A stretch of DNA of 64,000 bases from positions 1 through 64,000 of the forward strand of contig NZ_BCXI01000042.1 of NCBI RefSeq assembly GCF_001895025.1, written 5' to 3'. The stretch comes from Rhodococcus zopfii NBRC 100606 = JCM 9919 (GTDB lineage Bacteria > Actinomycetota > Actinomycetes > Mycobacteriales > Mycobacteriaceae). The first letter of the stretch is position 1. Each line of letters begins with the position of its first letter. Below, in pieces: positions 7,712-16,007 of this stretch. A program made the translations under genes and the position numbers. The notes below the pieces were generated by a model. The model was not told the origin of the DNA. It made no database searches and worked only from the letters and a program-made list of their open reading frames with translations.

Positions 7712-7752
7712 AAAAAAATGCCGGGTACCGAGTACGTAACTCGATACCCGGC
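7712..7752 (-). terminator. Rho-independent terminator
   Basis: A 14-bp stem with one mismatch (GCCGGGTATCGAGT / ACTCGGTACCCGGC, read leftward) followed by seven T residues. It ends the transcript of the gene whose stop is at 7791. Confidence 0.8.
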
Positions 7753-7782
7753 ACGGGGTCGATCAGAGGCCGGCCACCCGCC

Positions 7783-7806
7783 GGGACATGTCATCCATGC
7801 AGTTCA
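7783..7806 (+). repeat. dispersed GGGACRTGTCAT element, copy 4
   Basis: Core GGGACATGTCAT followed by GCAGTTCA. It overlaps the stop codon of the leftward gene ending at 7791. Confidence 0.7.
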
Positions 7807-8720
7807 GGGCACATTTTCGGCAACTCGTCGTACGCATCGAGCGCACCGGCAGCCCGGTCGGCGACCTCACCGAGTGCCGGGGCGATGGCCAGGGCGTCGG
7901 CGACGGCAGCAGCCAGCCGCCCCATCTGCTCGGCGTCACTGCGCGCCCGCAGCTCACGCGCCTCCTCGAACTCGGCCCGGCGCGCGGGTTCACTCAGCAT
8001 CCGGTCGAACACCTCGACCCGATGCGCCAGCGCCGCGAGGGTGTTCGCTCCCTTCCGCACATTCATCAGACACGCACCGAGCGCCGTGCGGGCCTGCTCG
8101 ACCTGCTCGCGGTATTCGGGCCCGGCCGAAGCGGTCTTCAGCTCGTCGCGGAGCCGGATACCGGCCAGAAGATGCTGGGCCAGCTCCCACAGCGCGGCGT
8201 CGAGGTCGATCTCGGGCAGCCAGTGTTCGCGGTAGGCGACCGACGCGCGGATCGTGTCGACAGCGGTCAGGGCGCGGCGGAACGGGTCGGCAAGATTCTT
8301 CGGCGCAGCGGCAAGATCCACGGTGGTCAGAGCCCCGTACTTCTCCGCCCTCAGTCGGGCGAGGCCGATGGCCCCGCAGCCGAGCAGGAAGGCCGCCATG
8401 CCCCCGCCGAAGGCCGACAGCGCGACGATCTGCGTGAGATCGATGCCCTGACCGGCCTCGACGCTGCCGTCGATCGCCGCAAGCGGCCGCTCCGGTGCGG
8501 AGACAACGCACGCGACGGTGGCCACCAGACCGAGCGCACTCGCTACTGCCCCGGACGCGGCCACCACGGCCCCGGCCGTGCGCGCGGCGGCCAGGGACTT
8601 ACGGCGCGCGGCCGGAGCGAGCGCCACCACGTCCTGGAACTCGAGTACACGTTCGTCGACGCTCTTGCGGCGTGACCTGCGCTGCGCCGCAGCCGATCGC
8701 GCAGAGCCGGAAGCCGTCAT
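7791..8720 (-). CDS. two-helix membrane protein of unknown function
   Basis: A 309-residue protein. A basic N-terminus precedes two membrane segments (AGAVVAASGAVASALGLVA near residue 50, and IVALSAFGGGMAAFLLGCGA near residue 105). A long, mostly helical cytoplasmic region of about 180 residues follows, rich in arginine and glutamate. ATG 8720 has GAGGGGGAAC directly upstream; ATG 8738 overlaps the exonuclease stop as ATGA but lacks a ribosome site. The layout resembles membrane-anchored proteins of actinobacterial conjugative plasmids, but no family is recognised. A strong terminator follows. Confidence 0.6.
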   Translation of the reverse strand: MTASGSARSAAAQRRSRRKSVDERVLEFQDVVALAPAARRKSLAAARTAGAVVAASGAVASALGLVATVACVVSAPERPLAAIDGSVEAGQGIDLTQIVALSAFGGGMAAFLLGCGAIGLARLRAEKYGALTTVDLAAAPKNLADPFRRALTAVDTIRASVAYREHWLPEIDLDAALWELAQHLLAGIRLRDELKTASAGPEYREQVEQARTALGACLMNVRKGANTLAALAHRVEVFDRMLSEPARRAEFEEARELRARSDAEQMGRLAAAVADALAIAPALGEVADRAAGALDAYDELPKMCPELHG

Positions 8721-8734
8721 GTTCCCCCTCGTGG

Positions 8735-9367
8735 TCATTGCACGGCCCCCTCGTCTGCACGTACAGCGGTTCCCTGCACTTCGCCGCGGCGGTCCTCATC
8801 GACAGCGCGAGCCGCCAGTGCGGCCAGCCCGGCGACATCGGGACGTCCCTCGGCCAGCAGCATCACCAGCGCGCGGGTCGCCTGGACATCGGCGAGGGCG
8901 CGGTGGCCACCGCCGAGCCGGAGCCGGCCACCGATGCCGAGGCCGAGCGCGGTGCAGCGCCGGACCATCACGCACTGCCAGCGGACAGCCTCGGCGAGAT
9001 GGCCGGGATCGAGGCCCGCACGGTGGCAGTCGTGCAGGACCCGGCCCCGGTCGAACGGCGCGTTGTAGGCCAGGACCAGCCGTCCGGCCGTGACAGCGGT
9101 CAGCTGCGCGAACGCCTCCGGCCAGCGCGGCGCACCGGCCAGATCGGCGGCGGTGATCCCGTGCACCGCGTGCGCGCCGGGTTCGATCTCCACCGGGCCG
9201 CAGTCGACGAGGGTGTCGAGCAGGACCGCACCGGTCGCGGCATCGATGGCCGCGATCTCGACGATCGAGCCGTCGAATCCGGTGGTCTCCACATCGACGA
9301 TGCAGGCCACACCGTCGGCGAGCACGGCCTCCGCCCACGCGCGCGGGGACTGGATCTTCTGGGGCAC
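8735..9367 (-). CDS. DEDDh 3'-5' exonuclease (DnaQ-like)
   Basis: A 210-residue protein with the three exonuclease motifs: VDVETTGFDGSIVEIAAID (ExoI Asp and Glu), YNAPFDRGRVLHD (ExoII), and GHRALADVQATRAL (ExoIII His and Asp). Such proteins trim 3' ends as proofreading or repair nucleases, and free-standing versions are frequent on plasmids. GTG 9367 is used because AAGGAG lies six bases upstream. It overlaps the next gene region by four bases, so it is coupled to the membrane-protein gene. Confidence 0.8.
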   Translation of the reverse strand: MPQKIQSPRAWAEAVLADGVACIVDVETTGFDGSIVEIAAIDAATGAVLLDTLVDCGPVEIEPGAHAVHGITAADLAGAPRWPEAFAQLTAVTAGRLVLAYNAPFDRGRVLHDCHRAGLDPGHLAEAVRWQCVMVRRCTALGLGIGGRLRLGGGHRALADVQATRALVMLLAEGRPDVAGLAALAARAVDEDRRGEVQGTAVRADEGAVQ

Positions 9368-9411
9368 GGGTTTCTCCTTCGCTGCGGTCATGGTGGTCGA
9401 GAACCCCGACA

Positions 9412-9702
9412 TCACCGCGAGGGACGCGGATCGTCCACGGCAGCGAGGCGGTAGCCCCGACCGGCGGCGGTGGTGTGCAGACTGTCGGCCTTGATGCTCA
9501 CGACGCGGCCAGGTTCGGTGACCTGCCCGGTGTCGGTGTCGTGGGACCGGATGACGGTGCACACCACGCGCGCACCGAGCTGGCCGGCGTCGTCGAATCC
9601 GTCGACGCGCAGCGTGCGGCGCGAGGTCCGGCGGGGATCGTCGGTCCACAGCTGTCCGATGCGGATCTCGTCGCCGTGGCGGTTGGTGATGGTCTCGGTC
9701 AT
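9412..9702 (-). CDS. small hypothetical protein, 96 aa
   Basis: Starts MTETITNRHGDEIRIGQLWT, continues RTLRVDGFDDAGQL, and ends AAVDDPRPSR. It is beta-rich and basic-acidic mixed, resembling small accessory proteins encoded in actinobacterial mobile elements. ATG 9702 has an AGAGAGG ribosome site. It lies 45 bases upstream of the exonuclease gene in the same direction. No function is assigned. Confidence 0.6.
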   Translation of the reverse strand: MTETITNRHGDEIRIGQLWTDDPRRTSRRTLRVDGFDDAGQLGARVVCTVIRSHDTDTGQVTEPGRVVSIKADSLHTTAAGRGYRLAAVDDPRPSR

Positions 9703-9985
9703 GAAAACCTCTCTTCGCAGGTAGGAGCGTCGTACAGGGCCCGGTGTTCCGGCGCGACAATCTCGAATCCGCCGCTGCCGGTACCTCGGGGTCCTGGTGC
9801 GGGCAGACCGTACGCACCGGCTTCTCCAGGCACCGTGTGCCCGCGGCCGGCTCCCTGCCGCGGCCACTGGATCTTGAGCAAATCCGGGCATCTTGAGATC
9901 TTGAAACAAAGAATCGGACATCTGACCGATTGCTGAGAACGGGCTACGCCCGGCCTCGCCGAGCTGATCAGTGTCGGGAGGGAAT

Positions 9986-10330
9986 GTGAAGCTGAGAGCC
10001 GCATATCTGGTAGGCGCTGCACTCGTCGTCGCGGCGATTGCAGGGGGTGCGGGCGTGATGAATCGCGGCGCCACCGGAACCAACGACTCGACCAGTCACG
10101 AAGGGACGATCATGACCAGTTCGGAAGGACCGGATCCGAGCGAGGAGGCGTTGACCGAGGATGACTACGATCCGTCAGCTGAGGATCCGTTCATCGAAGA
10201 CGGCGAACCCGAAACGTACGAGGAGTTTGCACGGGATGCTGCTGCCGGACAAAACCCGAACGACATGCCGCCGGTAGCTGGCGGCGGGTCTATTACAGTC
10301 ACCGAGCGCGAAAGTGAACCTCCCCGGTAG
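9986..10330 (+). CDS. small exported or membrane-anchored acidic protein
   Basis: A 114-residue protein starting MKLRAAYLVGAALVVAAIAG, a typical signal peptide or anchor. A very acidic, proline-rich tail with no cysteine follows (DPSEEALTEDDYDPSAEDPF). GTG 9986 has GGGAGG just upstream; an earlier in-frame GTG overlaps that site. It is one of only two rightward genes inside the leftward arm. No family is recognised; the tail suggests an intrinsically disordered surface protein. Confidence 0.55.
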   Translation: MKLRAAYLVGAALVVAAIAGGAGVMNRGATGTNDSTSHEGTIMTSSEGPDPSEEALTEDDYDPSAEDPFIEDGEPETYEEFARDAAAGQNPNDMPPVAGGGSITVTERESEPPR

Positions 10331-10343
10331 ACAGACATGCAGG

Positions 10344-11036
10344 TCAGGCCGGGGTGGGCCTCTTGTGCTTGCGGAGGTTGCCGATCGACGTCACGGCCGC
10401 GAGACCGCCGCATTCCTTGCACCAGGCGGAGCGGCCGCGCACCTTCCACTCCCGCATGCGCTTGTGGCTGCACATGCTCGGGTCCTCGACCTTGACCTGC
10501 CCGACAGTCCACTCGACCGGCGCGCTGGGGAAGCAGTGCGTGCACAGCAGCGGGCCGTGTGCGGTGACGGCGTCGGCTTCGGTGTCGCCGGACAGCTCCG
10601 GCAGCCAGCCGAGCCGCGTCGAGGGCCGCAGGGTGTGGCAGTGGGGGTTGGCGTGGATGTGGCCACGGTCGACGACGTAGAACCTCGGCCACGGCTTCGC
10701 CCGGTAGGGAGCCTCGGCGGTGTCGATCTCGGCGGTGACCGCGGCCCGCTCGGCGCGGTACCGGGCGACGCGGTCGATCAGGTACGCGTAGTCCCGCAGG
10801 CGCGGAGCCGGATTCGGGGCGTCGAGCAGCTCGACCAGGCGGTCGTAGGCGGCCTGATCGGTCATCGCCCACCTGGTGCGGCCGACCTGGCGGTCGTCGA
10901 CCGCGTTGTGGATCGAGCGGTAGGTGGCGTCGAGCCGGTCGACGATCTCCCAGCGACGCGCGTGCAGGTCGGCGAGCGCCCGGTCGAGGGCCTTCGGGTC
11001 GATCGCGGTGGCCGGGTCGATCGCGGTGGAGGTCAT
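10344..11036 (-). CDS. hypothetical protein with two zinc-ribbon-like clusters
   Basis: A 230-residue protein: an N-terminal coiled part, a central HIHANPHCHTL segment, GPLLCTHCFPSAPVEW, and a C-terminal ribbon beginning CSHKRMREW and ending CKECGG. The Cys/His pairs suggest one or two structural zinc sites. A similar layout is common in proteins of actinobacterial phages and plasmids, but its biochemical role is unknown. ATG 11036 has GAGAGGACC upstream. It is separated from the DUF3560 locus by a strong hairpin. Confidence 0.6.
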   Translation of the reverse strand: MTSTAIDPATAIDPKALDRALADLHARRWEIVDRLDATYRSIHNAVDDRQVGRTRWAMTDQAAYDRLVELLDAPNPAPRLRDYAYLIDRVARYRAERAAVTAEIDTAEAPYRAKPWPRFYVVDRGHIHANPHCHTLRPSTRLGWLPELSGDTEADAVTAHGPLLCTHCFPSAPVEWTVGQVKVEDPSMCSHKRMREWKVRGRSAWCKECGGLAAVTSIGNLRKHKRPTPA

Positions 11037-11077
11037 GGTGTGTCGGTCCTCTCGGGGGTGTCGGTCTCGCGGTGGGG

Positions 11078-11114
11078 CACCTCCCGGGCGCCCTCGGTGG
11101 GCGCCCGGGAGGTG
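11078..11114 (-). terminator. strong hairpin after the DUF3560 locus
   Basis: A perfect 16-bp GC-rich stem (CACCTCCCGGGCGCCC and its complement) with a five-base loop. No T tract is seen. Confidence 0.55.
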
Positions 11115-11120
11115 CGGCGG

Positions 11121-12150
11121 TCAGGCCGCGTCGGTCTCGGTGCTGGTCTCGGGCTCGATCACCCGCGCGCCGTCGACGATGCGCACCACCTTCCCGTCGG
11201 CGTCGCGCAGTCCGCGGATCTCGCTGTAGGGGACGCGATCGGTCCACGAGCCGCCGACGATCGAGCCGATAGTCACCGACTTCGCATTGACCTTCAGCAC
11301 CTGGTGGAAGTGCCCGACGTAGCGGACCAGATCGCCCTTGGTGATCACCTCGCGGCTGTAGGCGGTGGCGGTGCCCGCGGCGATCTGCGCGGCGCGCACG
11401 CCCTGCCAGTAGGCGATCTCGTCGGCGGTGTGCTCGATCTCGGCGAGTACCCGCTCGCGGTAGTCGCCGGTCGCGGCCTCGTGCGTCTCGACGTACTTCT
11501 GCCCGGTCTGGGTGTTCGTGTACAGGGTGCGGGTGTGGCCGTCACGGTCACGTTCGAAGCGGCGCAGCTCGGCGGTCAGCTTCTCGATCCGGCGCGCCAC
11601 GGTCACCGGCGCATAGCGGCGATCGGTGGTCTCGGCGGCAGCGTCAGCGCGGCCACGCGCGGCCGCGGCCTCCCGCTCGGCTCCCACGGCCTTGCCAAGT
11701 GCGTTCCAGGACTTCTCGACCGCGCGGCGGTGCCGCTTTTCGCTGTGGTGGCCGACCTTGATCGGTTCCCCACCCTCGGGCAGCGCCGCATGTGCGGCGG
11801 CGTCCGCAGCCCACGCGGCCTCCGCCGTCCCGGCCTTGCGGTCCGCCTTGGCACCCAGAGCATCGACGCGCTCGGCCTGGCGGGCAATCTTGTCCGCCTC
11901 GACGCGGGCGGTGGGCCGGTAGTCGTCGTCGATGTCGAGGCCGACGGTGAACCCGGCGGCCCGCAGCGCGGCGGCGGTGGCGGTGATCTGCGGATGCTTG
12001 GCGCGCCGGTCCCGGGACTGCGGGATATACCAGGCCCCGAGACCAGCGCCAACGCTGGGCCTTGAGGATCTCGGCGGAGCCGTCGCCGCGCGCGGTGCCG
12101 TCGATGAGGGTTCCCTCGGCGTGGGTGTGGGTGATGGTCAGTGCGGACAT
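11121..12150 (-). pseudogene. DUF3560-family protein, frameshifted
   Basis: The N-terminal 35-40 codons from ATG 12150 read MSALTITHTHAEGTLIDGTA and RWRWSR. The family continuation (LGAWYIPQSRDR, GEPIKVGHHSEKRHRRA, YAPVTVARRIEKL) lies in a different frame from about 12040 to the stop at 11121. The break at roughly 12040-12050 is a small deletion (net minus two or plus one). Codon use is good on both sides, so this was one protein. The start has an AAGGA ribosome site. It is either a recent pseudogene or a sequence error. DUF3560 proteins are frequent on actinobacterial mobile elements; their function is unknown. Confidence 0.7.
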
Positions 12151-12203
12151 GGGCGGTCCGTCCTTTCTGATCGGATGTGCGGATCGGGGCCGAGCGCGGC
12201 CGG

Positions 12204-12752
12204 TCAGCGCAGCAGCCGCCATGCCGAACGCGCGGCGCGGGCCCCTGGGACCTTGCGGACGGCGAGAGTGGTGGCGACCTTGGCGGCGCGTTTGCCGTAG
12301 ACCGAGCCCGCGGAGGGACGCATCGGAGCCACCGGCGCGGCCGGGCGCGCGTCGCCGGTCAGTTCGCGTTCCCACGCGGCGAAGTCGTCGACCGGGGCCG
12401 CGGGCCAGGTCGGGGCCTGCGCGCGGCCCGGGCGGGACGTGCGGCGCGCGCCGCGGGGGCTGCGGCCGTGCACCGGGTCGATGTACCGCAGCGGCGTGCG
12501 CGCGGCGATCGCCTCGGCCAGGCGCGAGCGCCAGGTCCGGGTCTTGTAGGCGGTGAGCAGGTGCCCGGCCATCCAGACGATGGCCCCGATGGCGAGCAAC
12601 CGGGCGGCGCCCAGGCTCGGGCCGCTGTGAACAGTGGAGACCAGAGCGGTCACGACCAGCAGTGCGCCGCCGAGGCGACCGACGACGGGGCCGACGGTCC
12701 AGATGACCAAGGCGGCCAGAGCGACGAGTGCGGCGGTGATGATCAGCGACAT
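12204..12752 (-). CDS. membrane protein, 182 aa
   Basis: Starts MSLIITAALVALAALVIWTV and shows three short hydrophobic stretches within the first 70 residues (also GGALLVVTALVSTV and LLAIGAIVWMAGHLL). A basic cytoplasmic tail rich in arginine, proline and alanine follows. ATG 12752 has AAAGGGGAACC upstream and lies about 37 bases downstream of promoter C; longer in-frame starts would lie upstream of the promoter. No family is recognised. Confidence 0.65.
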   Translation of the reverse strand: MSLIITAALVALAALVIWTVGPVVGRLGGALLVVTALVSTVHSGPSLGAARLLAIGAIVWMAGHLLTAYKTRTWRSRLAEAIAARTPLRYIDPVHGRSPRGARRTSRPGRAQAPTWPAAPVDDFAAWERELTGDARPAAPVAPMRPSAGSVYGKRAAKVATTLAVRKVPGARAARSAWRLLR

Positions 12753-12788
12753 CCGGTTCCCCTTTTCCTGGTGTACCTTTCGGAACGA

Positions 12789-12818
12789 ACTATACAATGA
12801 TGTTTTGTAATGTTGCAA
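12789..12818 (-). promoter_or_regulatory. promoter with palindromic operator (site C)
   Basis: Read leftward: TTGCAA, 18 bases, TATAGT. The spacer contains ACAAAACATCATTGT, a weaker version of the shared palindrome. Confidence 0.65.
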
Positions 12819-12945
12819 CCCGGGGACCGGGGAGGACGCCGTGACCGCCGCTGTCACCAAACAATCAATCTATGTAATGTCTCCGGTATCGCGCGCCGGG
12901 TTCACCACAGTGCCGGCGCCCCGACCGAGAAGGACCGACACCCGC

Positions 12946-13203
12946 ATGGCCAACCCGAACCGACTCACCGCCCAACAGGTCGTCGACCTGGTCAAAGAGC
13001 TGACCGGCCGGGAGATCAAACCGGTGACGTTCCACTCCTACGCACACCGCGGCCAGGCCCCGAAGGCCGTCGAGAAGATCGGCAACACCCCCCTGTGGAA
13101 GCGCAGCGAAATCGTCGAATGGGCCGAGAACCGCCCCGGCCGCGGCGCACGCACCGACCTACGCCCGACGCGCCGGCGCACCACACCCGCCGACACCGAC
13201 TGA
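12946..13203 (+). CDS. small HTH protein (excisionase/AlpA-like)
   Basis: An 85-residue basic protein starting MANPNRLTAQQVVDLVKELT, then VTFHSYAHRGQAPKAV and LWKRSEIVEWAENRPGRG. The pattern fits a winged HTH that reads a short DNA site, as in excisionases and phage regulators. ATG 12946 has an AAGGA ribosome site 11 bases away. It is transcribed divergently from the membrane gene at 12752. It may regulate or direct recombination of the element, but no integrase is visible in the window. Confidence 0.6.
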   Translation: MANPNRLTAQQVVDLVKELTGREIKPVTFHSYAHRGQAPKAVEKIGNTPLWKRSEIVEWAENRPGRGARTDLRPTRRRTTPADTD

Positions 13204-13220
13204 GCACCACACCCCACGCC

Positions 13221-13244
13221 GGGACGTGTCATAGCCCCAGCTCA
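13221..13244 (+). repeat. dispersed GGGACRTGTCAT element, copy 5
   Basis: Core GGGACGTGTCAT, then CCCCAGCTCA. It is the left edge of an 86-bp block repeated at 15316. Confidence 0.65.
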
Positions 13245-13268
13245 CAACACCTTTACGCCGGACAACAC

Positions 13269-13303
13269 AGTGCCCCCGCTCCATCGATCAGAGCGGGGGC
13301 ACT
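13269..13303 (-). terminator. bidirectional hairpin terminator
   Basis: A 13-bp perfect stem AGTGCCCCCGCTC / GAGCGGGGGCACT with a nine-base loop, between convergent genes. Confidence 0.6.
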
Positions 13304-13322
13304 TCCCCGTTGCGGTAGCTGT

Positions 13323-13556
13323 TCAGCGGCAATTCTCGACTGGTTGCACCTGAGTAGCCACGAATGCGAAGCCCTCCACCGGACAGCTCGAACTCCACCA
13401 TTCGAAAGTGACCTCTTGGCCAGGGATGAGCTTTCGGAATCCTTCGATGCCGACTTCACTGAAATGCACCCAACAGCCACCCGGGGTCTGCGCGCAATCG
13501 ATGACGCCCCAGCCATCTTCACATCTCCAGAATCGGACAGTGCCCCGGGAAGTCAC
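13323..13556 (-). CDS. divergent cold-shock-domain protein
   Basis: A 77-residue protein. GTVRFWRCEDGWGVIDCAQT matches the first strands and RNP1-like motif of the cold-shock fold. GGCWVHFSEVGIEGFRKLIP matches RNP2 and the loop that follows, and GQEVTFEWW completes the barrel. Cold-shock domains bind single-stranded RNA or DNA. It differs from canonical CspA by extra cysteines and a longer loop. GTG 13556 has only a weak ribosome site. With the PIN gene it lies between the two 86-bp repeats. Confidence 0.7.
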   Translation of the reverse strand: MTSRGTVRFWRCEDGWGVIDCAQTPGGCWVHFSEVGIEGFRKLIPGQEVTFEWWSSSCPVEGFAFVATQVQPVENCR

Positions 13557-13719
13557 CTACCGATGATGCGGCAATTCCGCGGCGGGCAGCGACCGAGGTT
13601 GCCGTGTCGGCGGACGAGTCCCGACACCCGGGGTGCCAAACGCTCACACAAGACGAGTGCCCACTCGCGACAAGCGCGAGGTGGAGGGTGATCCGGAGTG
13701 AGGTGACACAGAACTCCGC

Positions 13720-15123
13720 CTAGTTTTCGGGTTCCGCGTCGGGTGAATCGTCCGGCTCCTCCGGCTCGTCAGATGTGCTTCCGGAGGTGGCATGGTCGAC
13801 GGGAGGCGAGTCGATGTCGCCCATCAGCTTCTGGAGGTAACCGGGCGGCACGTCGACGCCCCCCATCACCTTCTGGAGGTAACCGGGCGGCACGTCGACG
13901 CCCCCCATCACCTTCTGGAGATAACCGGGCGGCACGTCGACGCCCCCCATCACCTTCTGGAGATAACCGGGCGGCACGTCGACGCCCCCCATCACCTTCT
14001 CGTATCGGGTCATGGCGCTATCAGCTCGCTCCCACGCGCGGCGCTGTGGATCGTCAGCAGCGGCGTCGATTGCATCGATTGCCAACGCCGTCACTTCGTT
14101 CTGACCGTTGACATCGATGCGGCCGACAATGACAAGCGGCTTCGATTCCTCAGCTACATCCCCTGACGTGCTCGTGACCTCGATGGTGGCCTCGACGACG
14201 CAGTCGAATCGTGCGGTCCAGGCGTTGGCAGCTCGCCGCGCGGCCTCCGTGAATCGAACTGAGTCAGCCGCCCGAACGCAGGAAGTGATCCACGCAGACA
14301 ACGTGTCCAATGGAAGGGCGCCCGCGCGCGGATCGACCGGAGCGCCGAACAGCGCCAGCATCAGTTGTCGGTCCAGTTCGCTCCGCTCAACAGCCGCCCA
14401 CAACTCATCACGCTCTGCATCGGGGAGCGGCGCGTACTTCGCAAGCAGATGCTCCTCAAGCCGGCGCAGCCCACGCGCGTAGAACACTCGATCCGTCAGG
14501 CCCTTACTAGCCAGATCCGGGGTCAACTGCGAGTGCCAGGCAAGCGGATAATCCGATACGTCCCGGGAATCCCTATTCTCGCTTTTACCGCCGAAATCGG
14601 AGTAATTGTCGCTGACGAACCACACGTCACAAGCAGGGTGGTTTTCGGCAACTGCCAGCACGGTAAGCCAGATCAGGGTGTCGCGATACCCATCTTTCAG
14701 GTGTTCCTCTTTGCCGTTGCCGGCAGTGCCATACGGTGCCCGTCGTTCGGATGCCCTACGTGCAATATCCAGGTGGTCGATGGTCGCCGGCAGGGGAGCG
14801 ATCTCGATCCCCAGCTCTTCCATCCTGCATCGGAGCGAACTGTCGTAGCGGTCAGAACGTTCGGCGGCTGCATCAAGTACTGCCTGAAACTCCGCACTCT
14901 TGCCGAGGCGGCTGATCCACCGGGAGTGCTGCTCCAGCCGTGTGATGTCGGGCTTCCAGTTTCGTCGCACAACGTTCACCGTTTCCATGACCGCGACTTC
15001 GGGCACCATGAAGCGGAGCCCCCAGTCGGTGGTGTGGACGTGAAGTTGATTCCATTCGTCAGAATCCAGGAACGGACTGTGCGCCAGGATGTTCGTGTCG
15101 AGGATGACGATCGATGTGCTCAC
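13720..15123 (-). CDS. PIN-domain (DUF4935-like) ribonuclease with C-terminal tandem repeats
   Basis: A 467-residue protein. The N-terminal PIN fold reads IVILDTNILAHSPFLDS (first acidic residue), then MVPEVAVMETVNVVRRN and VWFVSDNYSDFGG (later acidic residues). The middle is alpha-helical. The C-terminus carries four copies of a 14-residue unit, KVMGGVDVPPGYLQ, from a 42-bp DNA repeat, then an acidic tail. PIN proteins of this length are single-stranded RNA endonucleases, and several act in defence or stress. No antitoxin gene is adjacent. ATG 15123 follows from a clear N-terminal match; the ribosome site is weak. Confidence 0.75.
   Translation of the reverse strand: MSTSIVILDTNILAHSPFLDSDEWNQLHVHTTDWGLRFMVPEVAVMETVNVVRRNWKPDITRLEQHSRWISRLGKSAEFQAVLDAAAERSDRYDSSLRCRMEELGIEIAPLPATIDHLDIARRASERRAPYGTAGNGKEEHLKDGYRDTLIWLTVLAVAENHPACDVWFVSDNYSDFGGKSENRDSRDVSDYPLAWHSQLTPDLASKGLTDRVFYARGLRRLEEHLLAKYAPLPDAERDELWAAVERSELDRQLMLALFGAPVDPRAGALPLDTLSAWITSCVRAADSVRFTEAARRAANAWTARFDCVVEATIEVTSTSGDVAEESKPLVIVGRIDVNGQNEVTALAIDAIDAAADDPQRRAWERADSAMTRYEKVMGGVDVPPGYLQKVMGGVDVPPGYLQKVMGGVDVPPGYLQKVMGGVDVPPGYLQKLMGDIDSPPVDHATSGSTSDEPEEPDDSPDAEPEN
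13828..13995 (-). repeat. 42-bp tandem repeat, four units, within the PIN gene
   Basis: Four near-identical 42-base units encode KVMGGVDVPPGYLQ. The number of copies is likely to vary between strains. Confidence 0.9.
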
Positions 15124-15243
15124 ATCGGATGATCCTGCCTGACGTGCGCTGAGTTACCTCGCGCTCCGGGCCGAATCTCGAGACGGTCCGCAAACCAGCG
15201 CCGTGCAGGATGGGAAAGGCTCGCTCGACCGAACCGATCAACG

Positions 15244-15280
15244 AACGAGGTCACGACCTCTTCGAGTTCGTGACCTCGTT
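15244..15280 (-). terminator. hairpin upstream of the PIN gene
   Basis: A perfect 13-bp stem AACGAGGTCACGA / TCGTGACCTCGTT with an 11-base loop. It may end transcription from the lipoprotein operon. Confidence 0.45.
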
Positions 15281-15315
15281 CCTTGCAGTTCGTGGAACTG
15301 CTCCCACCGGACACC

Positions 15316-15339
15316 GGGACATGTCATCGTCCCAGATCA
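15316..15339 (+). repeat. dispersed GGGACRTGTCAT element, copy 6
   Basis: Core GGGACATGTCAT, then CCCAGATCA. Confidence 0.65.
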
Positions 15340-15363
15340 CAGCACCTTTCCACCGGACAACAC

Positions 15364-15398
15364 AGTGCCCCCGCCCCATCGATCGGAGCGGGGGCACT
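15364..15398 (-). terminator. hairpin terminator, second copy
   Basis: AGTGCCCCCGC paired with GCGGGGGCACT, part of the 86-bp repeat; lies after the lipoprotein gene ending at 15439. Confidence 0.55.
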
Positions 15399-15417
15399 TC
15401 CATGCCAGCGCTACAGC

Positions 15418-15441
15418 GGGACATGTCGTTTATGCAGGTCA
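15418..15441 (+). repeat. dispersed GGGACRTGTCAT element, copy 7
   Basis: Core GGGACATGTCGT then GCAGGTCA; its last three bases are the stop codon of the leftward lipoprotein gene. Confidence 0.7.
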
Positions 15442-15960
15442 TCGGCAGTCAACATGGATCGACAGATACACCCGGCCCTCGTCGTCGGCCGAGTTCCATT
15501 CGGCCGGGGCAGCGGCCGCGGCCGCGATGTCGAGCTGATCGGCCTCGGACCAGTCCACGGGCCGCGCCACGTCGGCGAACTGATCGGTGGTGTCGATCTC
15601 GACGCCGGCCAGGTTCTGCTCGGTGTTCTCCACGGTCACGATCGGTGAACCGTGGCGGGCCCGGATCGTCCAGCCGTGCGGGGCCGTGATGTCGACGGCC
15701 AGATCCTCGCCGCGGCCGGTGCAGCGCGCGGCGACGTCCTCGGGCCTGGGGGTGGTGATCGCGGTGGCCGAATGCCCCTGCCCCCAACCGATGACGATGC
15801 TGCCCAGGTCGGTGCTGTCGGGAGTGACGATCGCGCCGCTGAACGAGGTGGACACGGCCGCCGCGTCGCGTGGCCCGCCGCCGCACGCGGTCACGGCAAG
15901 TCCGCATGCGGCCGCGACGGTGGCGAGCACCGCGCGGTGGTGCAGGTGGATGAAGGGCAT
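15439..15960 (-). CDS. lipoprotein, 173 aa
   Basis: ATG 15960 begins MPFIHLHHRAVLATVAAACG with a lipobox LAVTAC, so the mature protein would be lipid-anchored outside the membrane. The remainder is beta-rich and acidic, with no recognised domain. An upstream in-frame start (16011) would add a non-signal leader and is less likely. It lies 47 bases downstream of the VirB8-like gene, as the last member of the leftward transfer operon, so it may be part of the secretion channel's outer face. Confidence 0.7.
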   Translation of the reverse strand: MPFIHLHHRAVLATVAAACGLAVTACGGGPRDAAAVSTSFSGAIVTPDSTDLGSIVIGWGQGHSATAITTPRPEDVAARCTGRGEDLAVDITAPHGWTIRARHGSPIVTVENTEQNLAGVEIDTTDQFADVARPVDWSEADQLDIAAAAAAPAEWNSADDEGRVYLSIHVDCR

Positions 15961-16007
15961 GTGCGGGTGGTCCTTTCGCTGGTGGGGCGGCGCGGCGGCG
16001 CGGGCGG

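Larger units (their letters stand above)
13221..13306. repeat. 86-bp direct repeat, left copy
   Basis: Matches 15316-15401 closely: dispersed element, then CACCTTT, then GGACAACACAGTGCCCCC and the hairpin. The two copies bracket the cold-shock and PIN genes. Confidence 0.75.
15316..15401. repeat. 86-bp direct repeat, right copy
   Basis: Partner of 13221-13306. Confidence 0.75.

Noticed and set aside
13828-13995. Regularly repeated units considered as a CRISPR array
   Set aside because: Units are directly adjacent with no spacers, and they are in frame within a protein gene.
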